From NCBI RefSeq assembly GCF_001581925.1, contig NZ_LQZA01000001.1, positions 496,001-560,000 on the forward strand: DNA of 64,000 nucleotides, read 5' to 3'. Below are positions 50,689 through 60,054 of the stretch, piece by piece. The notes below the pieces were generated by a model. The model had not been told where the DNA came from. It saw only the letters and a list, made by a program, of their open reading frames with translations, and did no database searches. Each line of letters opens with the position of its first letter. Within the stretch, counting starts at the first letter, position 1. Source of the DNA: Ferrovum sp. PN-J185. GTDB lineage: Bacteria > Pseudomonadota > Gammaproteobacteria > Burkholderiales > Ferrovaceae. The position numbers and the translations under genes are program-made.

Positions 50689-51567
50689 ATGAAAATACAT
50701 GGAATAGATTCCTGTGATCACACAATTCGGTCTATTGATTCACTGCTGTCAATTGCTAGGCACTATCAAGCCTTTTTATTTGATCAATGGGGAGTATTAC
50801 ATAATGGATTAACTCTCTATCCACATGTTAATGCGACTTTAGAAAAACTGTCAGGACTCAATAAACAGATAATTATTTTGAGTAATTCAGGTAAACCTGC
50901 TGAGATAAATCGTCAAAGATTATTAGCAATCGGATTACTTCCGCAGTTTACTCAACATATTGTGACAAGTGGTGATGTGGCTCGTTGGGCATTGTCTGTT
51001 AAGCACGCAAAAGTAAGTACCTTCACCTCTAAAAAATTGATTTGGTTAGACTCTGACTATCAGTCATTAGGTGGGATAGAGCAGAATTTTACTCACTTAG
51101 ATGACTATCAGGCTGTGGTCTTAGCGGGACTCCTAGAGGATCAATCACATTCATTTTATTTGAAACTGATGTCAGAAATAAATCGTCGCCATTTACCCTT
51201 GTTATGTATTAATCCTGATATAAATCGTTTTACCCCACATGGCATTCAGCCAAGTGTAGGGTTTTATGGTCAATACTTTCAGAGCTTGGGGGGATTGGTT
51301 GAGTTTATCGGTAAACCTGATTCATTGGTCTATGAGTACACCATGGAAAAGTATCATCTCACGCAACCTCATCGTATTGTGATGGTAGGGGATTCTATTC
51401 ATCACGATGTACTGGGTGCCTCAACCATGAATATGGATAGTGTATTAGTGCGCTCTGGGATTCACAAAAGCTTATTTGATGAAACAGAATCTCTAGAAGA
51501 GCTTTTAAACTCTTGGCATCAAGAGGGATTACCTATTCCCTCATACTTGATTGATCAAGTTAAATAA
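50689..51567 (+). CDS. HAD-superfamily class IIA hydrolase (TIGR01459-like)
   Basis: A 292-residue HAD phosphatase. Motif I is FLFDQWGVLHNG (residues 31-42), motif II is LSNSGK (near 66), and motif IV MVGDSIHHDVLGA (near 231) supplies the magnesium aspartates. The length and DxWGVLH pattern fit the TIGR01459 subgroup, whose substrates are unknown. It has a good ribosome site (AAGGAG) and may be cotranscribed with dabBA. It converges with the glycosyltransferase gene two bases away. Confidence 0.8.
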   Translation: MKIHGIDSCDHTIRSIDSLLSIARHYQAFLFDQWGVLHNGLTLYPHVNATLEKLSGLNKQIIILSNSGKPAEINRQRLLAIGLLPQFTQHIVTSGDVARWALSVKHAKVSTFTSKKLIWLDSDYQSLGGIEQNFTHLDDYQAVVLAGLLEDQSHSFYLKLMSEINRRHLPLLCINPDINRFTPHGIQPSVGFYGQYFQSLGGLVEFIGKPDSLVYEYTMEKYHLTQPHRIVMVGDSIHHDVLGASTMNMDSVLVRSGIHKSLFDETESLEELLNSWHQEGLPIPSYLIDQVK

Positions 51568-51569
51568 AC

Positions 51570-53000
51570 TTAAGAGGCCTCGCGACGTAATTCTTTACCC
51601 CATTGACGTTGTCCAGTCATAAAGTGAAGCCAGCCCAATGTGGCTCCTAAGTGGCGCAATAATTGAAAACTAAAGGGCTCTAGAAACGAGGAGAGCAATG
51701 CATAAACAAGCGGCGTAGTATGTTTTTGTCCAGTCCAGCGTCGATAGAGAATAACTGACCACACATGATAAATACTATCAAATACCGCCTTGGTTAACAT
51801 GATGGATAAGATACCAATCACTAATGGCCATTGAGCGCTGACCAAATACCACAATAACAGAGCGAAGGCAGATAACCCATAGACAGGTTGGTGGGTATCG
51901 AAGGTTTTGATGGGCATCATGATTAACCCAAGTAATTTAAATTTAGGGTTACCAATCATATCCAAGTTCCAATGTTGGGTTTGAAGAAAGCCTGCAAACC
52001 AACGGCGTCGTTGTTTTAAAAAGGAGCTGACAGTGGAAGGTGAGCTTGTGATGGCTTGCACTTGTCCAATAACTGCAGTACGCCAATTAAGGTGATGCTC
52101 AACACTGTAGCGATGAAGACGATGAATCACTTCATAATCCTCCACTAAACACTCATGATCAAAACCACCCACAGCGATTAACGCATCGCGTTTGAATAGG
52201 GCAAGGGCACCGGAGATCAGTAATAAACTTTCAACTCGCATCCAACTGTAGCGTGAAATAAAGTTTCTGACATATTCATAACGCTGAAAGAATTCTAGAA
52301 TTTTACCTTTTACATTAGGATAGCATTGAGGAGTCAAAATACCTGTAGCAGCAACCACCTCTTTATGTTGATTAAAATAATCTTTGGCTTCTGCTATGGC
52401 TATAGGATCGAGTCTTGTATCAGCATCCACCGTCATGACAAGATCAGTGTGTAAATGAGTAAGGCTGTGGTTTAGTGTATGGGCTTTACCTGCGTGAGAT
52501 AAGCGTAGCCAATAGACATTAGGAAAGACAGGGGAGGCTGAGCTGATATGTCCAAGTTGTGGCTTATCAAGTTGAAGGTACTCTTGTAACACGTCACTGG
52601 TATTATCGGTGGAGCCATCGTCTGCTAAGATTATTTTGTCAGCTTGGACGCTTTGCGTCAGGAGAGAGTGAAGTGTTCTCACCAATACGGGTGCCTCGTT
52701 GTACGCTGGAATAATTATCCCCACAGTGTGATTGCTTGATTGAGGATTTTTTTTGGTTTCTTTTTCTTTGAAAACTAAAGGAAAACTAGTCAGTGTGATA
52801 AAAACAATCAAAAACGTATCATATCCCACATAAACAATACCAGCAGACCAGGCCAAGAGGCTATTAACTGCAACAGCACGACTTAATAGCCCTAACCATA
52901 GCAGTGTGACGCCAATGGTCAAGATGTAGCTTATAAGGGGGGCAGGGCGGGGAGCAAGCCTTGGCGAACAGCGATAAAAAGCAACATCAAGTTGATTCAT
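51570..53000 (-). CDS. Membrane-bound family 2 glycosyltransferase (PgaC/BcsA-like)
   Basis: A 476-residue processive-type GT2. Two N-terminal helices lead to the catalytic domain: IIPAYNEAP (near 95), ADDGSTD (near 126), VDADTRLDP (near 192), an acceptor-side VEDYEV (near 290) and QRRRWFAG (near 330), the Q(Q/R)xRW motif. Three to four C-terminal helices close the channel. Such enzymes polymerise beta-linked sugars such as poly-N-acetylglucosamine. No export partners (pgaAB) are adjacent, so the polymer cannot be named. Confidence 0.85.
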   Translation of the reverse strand: MNQLDVAFYRCSPRLAPRPAPLISYILTIGVTLLWLGLLSRAVAVNSLLAWSAGIVYVGYDTFLIVFITLTSFPLVFKEKETKKNPQSSNHTVGIIIPAYNEAPVLVRTLHSLLTQSVQADKIILADDGSTDNTSDVLQEYLQLDKPQLGHISSASPVFPNVYWLRLSHAGKAHTLNHSLTHLHTDLVMTVDADTRLDPIAIAEAKDYFNQHKEVVAATGILTPQCYPNVKGKILEFFQRYEYVRNFISRYSWMRVESLLLISGALALFKRDALIAVGGFDHECLVEDYEVIHRLHRYSVEHHLNWRTAVIGQVQAITSSPSTVSSFLKQRRRWFAGFLQTQHWNLDMIGNPKFKLLGLIMMPIKTFDTHQPVYGLSAFALLLWYLVSAQWPLVIGILSIMLTKAVFDSIYHVWSVILYRRWTGQKHTTPLVYALLSSFLEPFSFQLLRHLGATLGWLHFMTGQRQWGKELRREAS

Positions 53001-53126
53001 AATGATTCAAGTAATTAAAGGTACTTCTTTTGAATGGGATTTTGTTATTAGGTTCCATTTTAAGGGAACCCTTTACAATTAAAAAACTCTACTAACTAAT
53101 TGTTTTATTGACGTTTTGGCGGATTG

Positions 53127-53699
53127 ATGAATACTTCTTCTGAAAATTACACGTATTTTGCGAAATTACTCCATTGGCTTATTGCGGGATTAATCTTATT
53201 TAATGGTGTGTTGGCACTAACGGATGAATGGTGGGGTGAGAGTGTAATTAGACCAATTATTAATTTCCATAAGTCATTAGGTATTACAGTTTTATTATTA
53301 GTTGCTTTACGTATTCTCTGGCGTATTACACACAAAGCCCCCACCATGCCCACTCATTTAAAAATATGGGAGAAACGTTTGGCAATTTTAGGGCATACCC
53401 TTTTATATATTTTAATTCTATTAGTTCCATTAACCGGCTGGTTACATGATTCTGCATGGAAGGATGCCAGTACTCATCCATTGACATTGTTTGGTTTAAT
53501 ATCATGGCCTAGAATCAGTTTTATTATGAATTTAAATCCCGTCACAAAAGAATATCTACACCATGTGTTTGGTATTATTCACACAACGCTAAATTACTCT
53601 TTATATGGGGTATTGTTTATTCACATCGCAGCAGTTTATAAACATGAAAGAGTTGATAAGATCAGTGTGTTATCAAGGATGAGTCTTAAAAGTCGATAA
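53127..53699 (+). CDS. Cytochrome b561 family protein
   Basis: A 190-residue four-helix diheme protein of the bacterial b561 type. Heme-ligand histidines occur in LLHWLIAG (helix 1), NFHKSLGI (helix 2), and HHVFGIIHTTLNY and FIHIAAVYKH (helices 3-4). It carries electrons between quinol and periplasmic acceptors, often as superoxide oxidase-like enzymes. ATG 53127 is chosen over the TTG three bases before. The DUF2237 gene follows two bases downstream. Confidence 0.87.
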   Translation: MNTSSENYTYFAKLLHWLIAGLILFNGVLALTDEWWGESVIRPIINFHKSLGITVLLLVALRILWRITHKAPTMPTHLKIWEKRLAILGHTLLYILILLVPLTGWLHDSAWKDASTHPLTLFGLISWPRISFIMNLNPVTKEYLHHVFGIIHTTLNYSLYGVLFIHIAAVYKHERVDKISVLSRMSLKSR

Positions 53700-53701
53700 T
53701 T

Positions 53702-54067
53702 ATGGAAATCAATGCTAAGAATGTACTGGATGGGCCACTAGAGGCGTGCTCTTATTCTCCTTTAACAGGTTTTTTTAGAGATGGATGTTGTCATACGGGT
53801 ATGGATGACGTGGGTAGTCATGTGGTATGTGCTGTTATGACCGAAGAGTTTTTACACTTTTCTCTGAAAAGAGGGAATGACCTTATTACCCCTCGTCCTG
53901 AATATCGATTTAAAGGCTTACAACCGGGAGATCGTTGGTGTTTATGTGTAACCCGTTGGCAGGAAGCCTATCTTTCTGGAGTGGCTCCTCCTGTGGTGTT
54001 ACAAAGCACTCATGTGCGAGCACTCTCGGTGGTTACTCTGGAAGCGTTGAAAGAGCATGCGTACTAA
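53702..54067 (+). CDS. DUF2237 family protein
   Basis: A 121-residue cytosolic protein. NVLDGPLEACSYSPLTGFFRDGCCHTGMDDVGSHVVCAVMT (spread over residues 5-46) and the phrase GDRWCLCVTRWQEA are hallmarks of DUF2237, of unknown function. Five cysteines suggest metal or redox binding. It lies between cytochrome b561 and the deacetylase gene, likely in one operon. Confidence 0.88.
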   Translation: MEINAKNVLDGPLEACSYSPLTGFFRDGCCHTGMDDVGSHVVCAVMTEEFLHFSLKRGNDLITPRPEYRFKGLQPGDRWCLCVTRWQEAYLSGVAPPVVLQSTHVRALSVVTLEALKEHAY

Positions 54068-54073
54068 TTCAAT

Positions 54074-54973
54074 GTGTTAGACGTTTACTATAGCCATCAT
54101 TTTGTATTACCTCTTCCTCCTGGGCATCGTTTTCCTATGGATAAATATGCCATGCTCTTTGACGAGGTTCGTCAATTACCAAATATTGTATTTCATGAAG
54201 CACCAAAAATTGAGTTAACAAATCTCCTTTTGGCCCATGACAGGGATTATATTCATCGTGTCATAGAGGGAACACTCACTGAGTCAGAAATCAAGGAAAT
54301 TGGTTTTCCATGGAGCCCCAAAATGGTGGAAAGATCTCTTCGCTCTGTGGGAGCCACCTATCAGGCTGCATTAACTGCGTTAAAAAATCAGATAGCAGTG
54401 AGTTTGGCCGGAGGAACTCACCATGCTCATTACCAGCGTGGTAGTGGTTTTTGCGTATTTAATGATATTGCAGTCTCGGCACTCGCTTTATTAGACAATT
54501 ATCCTGATTTGCGTATTGTTATTATTGATTTAGATGTACACCAAGGTGATGGTAGCGCTGCTATTTTGTCTCAATATTCAGATGTTTTTACCTTTTCTAT
54601 GCATGGTAAAAATAACTATCCCTTCACTAAAGAAAAAAGTGATCTTGATATTGCTCTACCTGATGGTTGTAACGATGTCATATATCTGGATTTACTAGAA
54701 AATGCGTTAAGTCATATTGAGGAACAAATAAAACCTGATTTTGTGTTTTATTTGGCAGGTGTTGACCCCCATGACAATGATCGGTTAGGGCGCCTTAAGA
54801 TTACAGAAGAGGGCTTAATAAAGCGCGATAAAGAGGTCTTTAATTGGGTAAGAAAGCACAAGGCATCCTGCACTGTGGTAATGGGTGGCGGCTATGGTAA
54901 TGATCTCAACATCACCGTTCGTCTACATGCAAATACAGTAAGTATTGCATCAACATACAAAAGTGATTATTGA
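54074..54973 (+). CDS. Histone-deacetylase-family amidohydrolase
   Basis: A 299-residue class of HDAC/AcuC/AphA-like zinc enzyme. The active-site histidines are in GGTHHAH (residues 115-121), zinc ligands in IDLDVHQGDGSA (near 150) and AGVDPHDNDRLGRL (near 229), and the catalytic end is MGGGYGND. Family members remove acetyl groups from polyamines, protein lysines or metabolites. It uses GTG 54074 as start, with no clear ribosome site, which suggests coupling to the DUF2237 gene. It overlaps the convergent lipoprotein gene by seven bases. Confidence 0.87.
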   Translation: MLDVYYSHHFVLPLPPGHRFPMDKYAMLFDEVRQLPNIVFHEAPKIELTNLLLAHDRDYIHRVIEGTLTESEIKEIGFPWSPKMVERSLRSVGATYQAALTALKNQIAVSLAGGTHHAHYQRGSGFCVFNDIAVSALALLDNYPDLRIVIIDLDVHQGDGSAAILSQYSDVFTFSMHGKNNYPFTKEKSDLDIALPDGCNDVIYLDLLENALSHIEEQIKPDFVFYLAGVDPHDNDRLGRLKITEEGLIKRDKEVFNWVRKHKASCTVVMGGGYGNDLNITVRLHANTVSIASTYKSDY

Positions 54974-55461
54974 GCTGGTTGACCTGCGGGTAGGTTAGTA
55001 GGACTGCTGCTCGATGATCCACCAGGGTCGAGAGTGTCTTTAGGAGCTACTGTGAGAAGGATAATTGAATTGCTACCCATAATTCCTCCACCATCTGTTA
55101 TCTCAACAGTTGCGATACGGTCAGCTTTTGTAAACACTAATAAACTTGATTTGGATTTTGTTGCTGAGACTAAAGTCCATCCGGCAACTGGAAACTGATT
55201 TTTAAAAAAAACATAGGTATCAGTTAAACTTTGATTCCCAGCTAGTTCCACGTGTCCTGCCCAATTATTGCCACCACCTAAAATCATAGAGTGATCGTTA
55301 TTAAGTTTTATTCCAGGAGGCAGGGGCATGTCGCCAAATAATTGTGATTTAACAGGATCAACAGCATCACCTTGTCCAGAGCCAAAACTTGTTGTGGAAT
55401 TATTTGCACAGGATATTAAGGTAAGTGCAAATACTGATGAAATTAATAAGTTTTTTAACAT
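54967..55461 (-). CDS. Putative lipoprotein of unknown function
   Basis: A 164-residue exported protein with lipobox LISC (cysteine at residue 18) after a hydrophobic signal. The mature part has a compact region (LPPGIKLN..., GWTLVSATKSKSSLLVFTKADRIATVEI) with alternating strands and a Ser/Pro/Gly-rich tail (GGSSSSSPTNLP). I do not recognise the family with confidence. A terminator separates it from the cytochrome gene upstream, so it has its own promoter. Confidence 0.65.
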   Translation of the reverse strand: MLKNLLISSVFALTLISCANNSTTSFGSGQGDAVDPVKSQLFGDMPLPPGIKLNNDHSMILGGGNNWAGHVELAGNQSLTDTYVFFKNQFPVAGWTLVSATKSKSSLLVFTKADRIATVEITDGGGIMGSNSIILLTVAPKDTLDPGGSSSSSPTNLPAGQPAQ

Positions 55462-55550
55462 AATGATTATGATAAAAATTGAAAGATAGTTTTACTTTAC
55501 CGAGATTGGCTTTCTTTAGCAAGAGAAGTAATAATTATTACGACAGAAAT

Positions 55551-55577
55551 AAAAAACCCCGCCTAAGCAGGGTTTTT
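55551..55577 (-). terminator. Terminator downstream of the cytochrome operon
   Basis: AAAAAACCC (55551-55559) pairs with GGGTTTTTT (55569-55577) around a GC-rich centre. On the minus strand it follows the cytochrome c4-like gene by about 20 bases; the A/T arms make it usable in both directions. Confidence 0.85.
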
Positions 55578-55598
55578 TATTGTTACTAAAAGCAATGT

Positions 55599-56342
55599 TT
55601 ATCTTAATGTTTGTAAGTAATTAGCTACTGCCATTCTTTGCTCTTTACTTAGGCCATGAGACATAAGCTCCATAACAGCACCGTTGTTGCCGGCGCGCCA
55701 AGGTTCACCGTTTTCAGTAACGCCCGGATCTTCAAGGTTACTTTGAATGTCTTTGTGATCATTTACTAACTCATAGTCGTCATTAAATACGGTTAATTGT
55801 TTGTAAATATAATCACTATGTTGTCCAGCTAGTCGCGGAATATTAGCATTACCCTCAGCGTTTTCTCCGTGACAACCTGAACAAGGAGGAACACCACCTG
55901 ATAGATTCCCTTCTTGCCATATTTTTTTACCTTCAACAACTAGTTTAGGATCAGCATAAGCTGTATTAACAGGTGCAGGCTGTTTAGAAAAATACTCCGC
56001 AAGTTGATCAATTTGTTTGTCAGTTAAATTACGAGCAACACCCCACATGAATTGTTGAGCAGCTGGGTCAAGACGCGTCTCATCCTTTAATTCATGTAAC
56101 TCAACTGCTATATATTCTTTTGTCTGATGAGCCAGGTTTGGGAATGTTGGATTAATTGATTGACCATTTAATCCGTGACAAGTTGAACAAACTTGTTGTG
56201 CATAAGTAGATCCTGTCACGTTTGGATTATTTAGATTACGACTTCTCTCACTGGAATGAGTTGGGTTGGATCCCAAATCAGCACAAGAGGCTAGAGCCAG
56301 TGTCATGGCTGAGAGTGAGATGATTTTGGTAATTGTTTTCAT
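55599..56342 (-). CDS. Diheme cytochrome c4-like lipoprotein
   Basis: A 247-residue protein with two CxxCH heme sites, CSTCHG near residue 52 and CSGCHG near 155, each followed by a c4-type domain with distal methionine regions (QQFMWGVARNLTDKQ; VMELMSHGLSKEQR). The signal ends in lipobox LASC, so the protein should be anchored in a membrane rather than freely periplasmic. ATG 56342 is chosen because GAGAGGA fits its spacing, not that of the ATG at 56348. It would pass electrons from the outer-membrane porin-cytochrome encoded upstream toward oxidases. Confidence 0.88.
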   Translation of the reverse strand: MKTITKIISLSAMTLALASCADLGSNPTHSSERSRNLNNPNVTGSTYAQQVCSTCHGLNGQSINPTFPNLAHQTKEYIAVELHELKDETRLDPAAQQFMWGVARNLTDKQIDQLAEYFSKQPAPVNTAYADPKLVVEGKKIWQEGNLSGGVPPCSGCHGENAEGNANIPRLAGQHSDYIYKQLTVFNDDYELVNDHKDIQSNLEDPGVTENGEPWRAGNNGAVMELMSHGLSKEQRMAVANYLQTLR

Positions 56343-56359
56343 AGTCATTCCTCTCTATA

Positions 56360-57799
56360 TTAATAAATTACACTGCCATAGAGCATGGTAGTGTTAAATG
56401 AGTGTGGACTTAATGAACCTGGGAGGTTATTGGCATTGGTAATTAGGTTTGAGGTGGTACCACCTAAACGTGTATAAAAAGTCTCCATTACGCCAATACG
56501 AATATTTTGATAAGGTGCCCAGAAAACACTTGGCATAATTGAATCCCAATCAGGGCTACCATTTACTCCGCTAGAGTACAGTGTCGTGTCATTTGTTCCT
56601 CTTGCACCATGGAAGAATAACATTGCACCGTACTTAGCTTTATAAATGTATGTCATATCAGCCCAATACTCATTTAATGTATTAGCATTATTAGCTACAA
56701 CTCCGCCAACTAGAGGGGCGCTATTTTGCATATTTTCATGTGTTAAACGGAAATGTGCTGCGAAATAATGAGGGTCTAAAATATATTGATATTGTGCATC
56801 TACCCCCATATCTTGCCATGTGGCTTGTGCATTTGCTAGGCTAAATAAATTGTTTACACCATAAGGGTCACCTGAACCAAACAGTCCGTGAAGACCAAAA
56901 AAGACTTCATGAGGTCCCCATTCTTTGTTATAACCAAAACGTGTATACAAGTTATTGTTATAGCTTGGTGCACTTGCAGCATCTACCCCCTCTGTAAAAA
57001 CAGATAAGGGCCCGTTTGAGACTTTTCTATAAACACCTAGTTCACCATACCAGGTTTTATCTTTGAATAAATAAGTACCTAGTCCAACTACATTATGTTG
57101 GGATAATCCACCTTGAAGCTGTGTTTGAGGTGCTAAACCAGCTACACCGTTAAACCCTGAATTAAAATAACCAATCCAATCTGAAGTCCAATTTTCTTGC
57201 GTATTCCAAACGTCGGACATAGTTATACGGTTATTAAGATATGCACCATAAATCCAATCACCAGAACTATTAACTCTATGGTCTGCTAAACGAACTTCAG
57301 AGTTATCTATTGATACAGTCCAATTTAAAGGTGTGCTTGGTCCAGTAGATACTGTAGTTAAAGGATCATATTTGGCAGCAGTCCATTGAATAAAAGCACC
57401 TAAGTTATCTGTCAAGTGACCGCCAGTAAATAAACTAATAGTTTGTGCATCAAACGCAGAAGTAGGTGCCGTACCATTTATCCCATTTGGTTGAGTATTT
57501 GCATACCACTGTTTAGATGCTTGCAACCATACAGAAAACGGTGAACGATCCAAGTTAGTAGTCATTTCACCAAAGATGTTTTTAGCATCACCTTGGGTGT
57601 AACCTGTTAACTTAAAGTAACGACCCAATGCAGTTAATTGTGGATACTCCCCACCTACGTGACAGGCCACACACTTAAATCCAGTTTGACGGGCAAATAC
57701 TGGAATAGCGTTGGCATCCAATGAGGAGAGTAGTACAACCCCTCCCATGAGCGCTAAAAAAGCACTCCGAGCTTTAAATAAAAAGCTAGTAATTTTCAT
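56360..57799 (-). CDS. Cyc2-like outer-membrane porin-cytochrome c
   Basis: A 479-residue protein with a signal peptide ending near ANA (residue 31), a single heme site CVACH at 43-47 within FARQTGFKCVACHVGG, and the phrase PQLTALGRYFKLTGYT. The remaining 400 residues alternate as beta strands of a 16-strand-like porin, ending with an aromatic-tipped strand (MLYGSVIY). This is the architecture of Cyc2, the iron(II) oxidase of acidophilic and neutrophilic iron oxidisers. It is upstream of the c4-like lipoprotein. Some family members have other or unknown roles, so iron oxidation is likely but not proven. Confidence 0.82.
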   Translation of the reverse strand: MKITSFLFKARSAFLALMGGVVLLSSLDANAIPVFARQTGFKCVACHVGGEYPQLTALGRYFKLTGYTQGDAKNIFGEMTTNLDRSPFSVWLQASKQWYANTQPNGINGTAPTSAFDAQTISLFTGGHLTDNLGAFIQWTAAKYDPLTTVSTGPSTPLNWTVSIDNSEVRLADHRVNSSGDWIYGAYLNNRITMSDVWNTQENWTSDWIGYFNSGFNGVAGLAPQTQLQGGLSQHNVVGLGTYLFKDKTWYGELGVYRKVSNGPLSVFTEGVDAASAPSYNNNLYTRFGYNKEWGPHEVFFGLHGLFGSGDPYGVNNLFSLANAQATWQDMGVDAQYQYILDPHYFAAHFRLTHENMQNSAPLVGGVVANNANTLNEYWADMTYIYKAKYGAMLFFHGARGTNDTTLYSSGVNGSPDWDSIMPSVFWAPYQNIRIGVMETFYTRLGGTTSNLITNANNLPGSLSPHSFNTTMLYGSVIY

Positions 57800-58001
57800 T
57801 GTGAAAACCCCCTAATAGTTTTTAAATTCCTTTAATCCTGCCCTTGTTGTGCAGACAAGTATATTTTTGTGGAACTTTTCTATGTATAACTAAAACAGAA
57901 TTAAAGACTAAGTACGACACTACAATTCTGAATGAATGCAAATTTATGTCAAGAGTTTGTTGCGAAAATGTGACAGATGGAAAACTGCAAGTGAAAATTA
58001 C

Positions 58002-58027
58002 GCAACAACCAAGCAATTGGTTGTTGC
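58002..58027 (-). terminator. Terminator after transketolase
   Basis: A perfect 10-base inverted repeat, GCAACAACCA and TGGTTGTTGC, around AGCAAT, with AATTTTC following on the minus strand. It lies just beyond the transketolase stop at 58038. The rest of the 57800-58037 gap holds the promoter region of the porin-cytochrome gene; I see no gene in it. Confidence 0.7.
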
Positions 58028-58037
58028 GCTGCAATAA

Positions 58038-60023
58038 CTACAAGATCGATTTGACAGTTGAGCTTAAGTGCTCAGCAGTTAATTTAAAGTGTTTAAAGAG
58101 TGCGCCAGCAGGAGCTGACTCACCAAAGGTATCAATACCTAATACCGCTTTTGTTCCATATTTCCACCAAAGGGCAGTGGAACCGGCTTCAATAGCAACA
58201 CGTGGTATACCAGGAGGCAATACGCTATCAATGTACTCTTTACTTTGCTGATCAAAGGCAAAGGTGGAAGGGATTGAGACCACACGTACTGGAATCCCCT
58301 CTTTGAGTAATTGTTGTTGAGCATCCACTGCGATTGATACCTCAGAGCCTGTGGCAATAATGACCGCCTGTGCCAGTCCTTCCGCTTCTTTCAACACATA
58401 GCCACCCTTGGCGATATTTACTATCTGCTCTGGGGTCCGTGATTGGAAAGGGAGGTTCTGACGGCTAAAGATCAAGCAACTTGGACCATGTTTGCGTTCA
58501 ATTGCCTGAGCCCAGGCTACAGCAGTTTCTGTGGTATCGGCTGGACGCCATACATCCATATTGGGGATGAGCCTTAAGCTTGACACATGTTCAATGGACT
58601 GGTGAGTAGGACCATCTTCCCCTAAACCAATGGAATCATGAGTAAACACAAAAATACTGCGAATTCTCATGAGAGCGGCCATTCTCAAAGCATTACGGCT
58701 ATAGTCTGAGAAGGTTAAGAAGGTGCCACCATAGGGAATAAAGCCACCATGTAATGCCACACCATTCATAATGGCACTCATACCAAACTCACGTACCCCA
58801 TAACTTAAGTAGTTACCTGGCACTCCTTTTTTGAGCGATTTTGAACCACTCCAATTGGTGAGGTTTGATCCTGTTAAATCAGCAGAACCACCAAAGAGCT
58901 CTGGCAGTGTTGGACCATAGGCTTCTAAGGTATTTTGACTGGCCTTACGTGAAGCTATGGTCTCTCCTTTATCACGGCACTTAGCAATAAACTCCATCAC
59001 CGTTAATTCAAACTCTTTAGGTAAATCACCTGCCATGCGTCGCAAAAATTCTTTGGCGTCCTGTGGGTAGGCTTTTTCATAGGCATTGAATTTATCTTGC
59101 CAAGCTTGCTCGACTTGTTGACCTGATGCAGATGCATCCCATGCCGCGTACACTTCTTGTGGGATTTCAAAAGGAGCGTGAGGCCAATTGAGTGCAGCAC
59201 GAGAGGCTGCGATTTCATCATGCCCCAGTGGTGCACCATGAACATCATGAGTACCGGCTTTATTGGGGCTGCCATGACCAATGTTGGTTTGACAACAAAT
59301 GAGTGTTGGTTTTGAACTGGTTTTAGCGCTCTCAATAGCTGTTGATAAGGCTTCAACATTATGACCATCCACAGCACGAATCACATTCCAACCATAAGCC
59401 TCAAAGCGCTTTGGTGTGTCATCAGCAAACCAGGCTTCCACATGACCGTCAATGGAAATACCATTGTCGTCCCAAAAGGCGATGAGTTTATTGAGTCCCA
59501 AGGTTCCAGCTAATGCACAGGCTTCATGACTAATCCCTTCCATGAGACAGCCATCACCCATAAATACGTAAGTGAAGTGATCAACAATAGCGTGATTAGG
59601 TTTATTAAATTGTTCCGCCATCATTCGTTCAGCTAACGCCATCCCCACAGCATTGGTAATACCTTGACCGAGAGGGCCGGTAGTAGTCTCTATCCCTGCA
59701 GTTATACCGTATTCAGGGTGACCTGGTGTTTTGCTGTGTAATTGACGAAAGTTTTTAATTTCCTCAATAGGTAAGTCATAGCCTGTTAAATGCAGTAGGG
59801 CATAAATCAACATAGAGGCGTGACCATTAGATAGCACAAAGCGATCACGGTCAGGCCACAGTGGGTTTTTAGGGTTATGTTTAAGATGTCGTCCCCATAG
59901 GGCTACTGCCATTTCGGCCATACCCATGGGTGCTCCAGGGTGGCCGGAATTGGCTTTTTGAACGGCATCCATGGCTAATGCACGAATTGCATTCGCCATT
60001 GTGCTGGTGCTCACTTGTGTCAT
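58038..60023 (-). CDS. cbbT: Transketolase
   Basis: A 661-residue thiamine-diphosphate enzyme of standard length. [15 protein letters not shown] (25-39) and [13 protein letters not shown] (near 155, metal/ThDP motif GDG...N) lie in the N-terminal domain; [16 protein letters not shown] (near 465) is in the pyrimidine domain. It moves two-carbon units in the Calvin cycle and the pentose phosphate pathway. It is the last gene of the cbb cluster, 31 bases after the aldolase gene, and a terminator follows. The start has GGGAGAGG upstream. Confidence 0.93.
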   Translation of the reverse strand: MTQVSTSTMANAIRALAMDAVQKANSGHPGAPMGMAEMAVALWGRHLKHNPKNPLWPDRDRFVLSNGHASMLIYALLHLTGYDLPIEEIKNFRQLHSKTPGHPEYGITAGIETTTGPLGQGITNAVGMALAERMMAEQFNKPNHAIVDHFTYVFMGDGCLMEGISHEACALAGTLGLNKLIAFWDDNGISIDGHVEAWFADDTPKRFEAYGWNVIRAVDGHNVEALSTAIESAKTSSKPTLICCQTNIGHGSPNKAGTHDVHGAPLGHDEIAASRAALNWPHAPFEIPQEVYAAWDASASGQQVEQAWQDKFNAYEKAYPQDAKEFLRRMAGDLPKEFELTVMEFIAKCRDKGETIASRKASQNTLEAYGPTLPELFGGSADLTGSNLTNWSGSKSLKKGVPGNYLSYGVREFGMSAIMNGVALHGGFIPYGGTFLTFSDYSRNALRMAALMRIRSIFVFTHDSIGLGEDGPTHQSIEHVSSLRLIPNMDVWRPADTTETAVAWAQAIERKHGPSCLIFSRQNLPFQSRTPEQIVNIAKGGYVLKEAEGLAQAVIIATGSEVSIAVDAQQQLLKEGIPVRVVSIPSTFAFDQQSKEYIDSVLPPGIPRVAIEAGSTALWWKYGTKAVLGIDTFGESAPAGALFKHFKLTAEHLSSTVKSIL

Positions 60024-60054
60024 GATTGGTTTTCCTCTCCCTAATTTGATTAAA

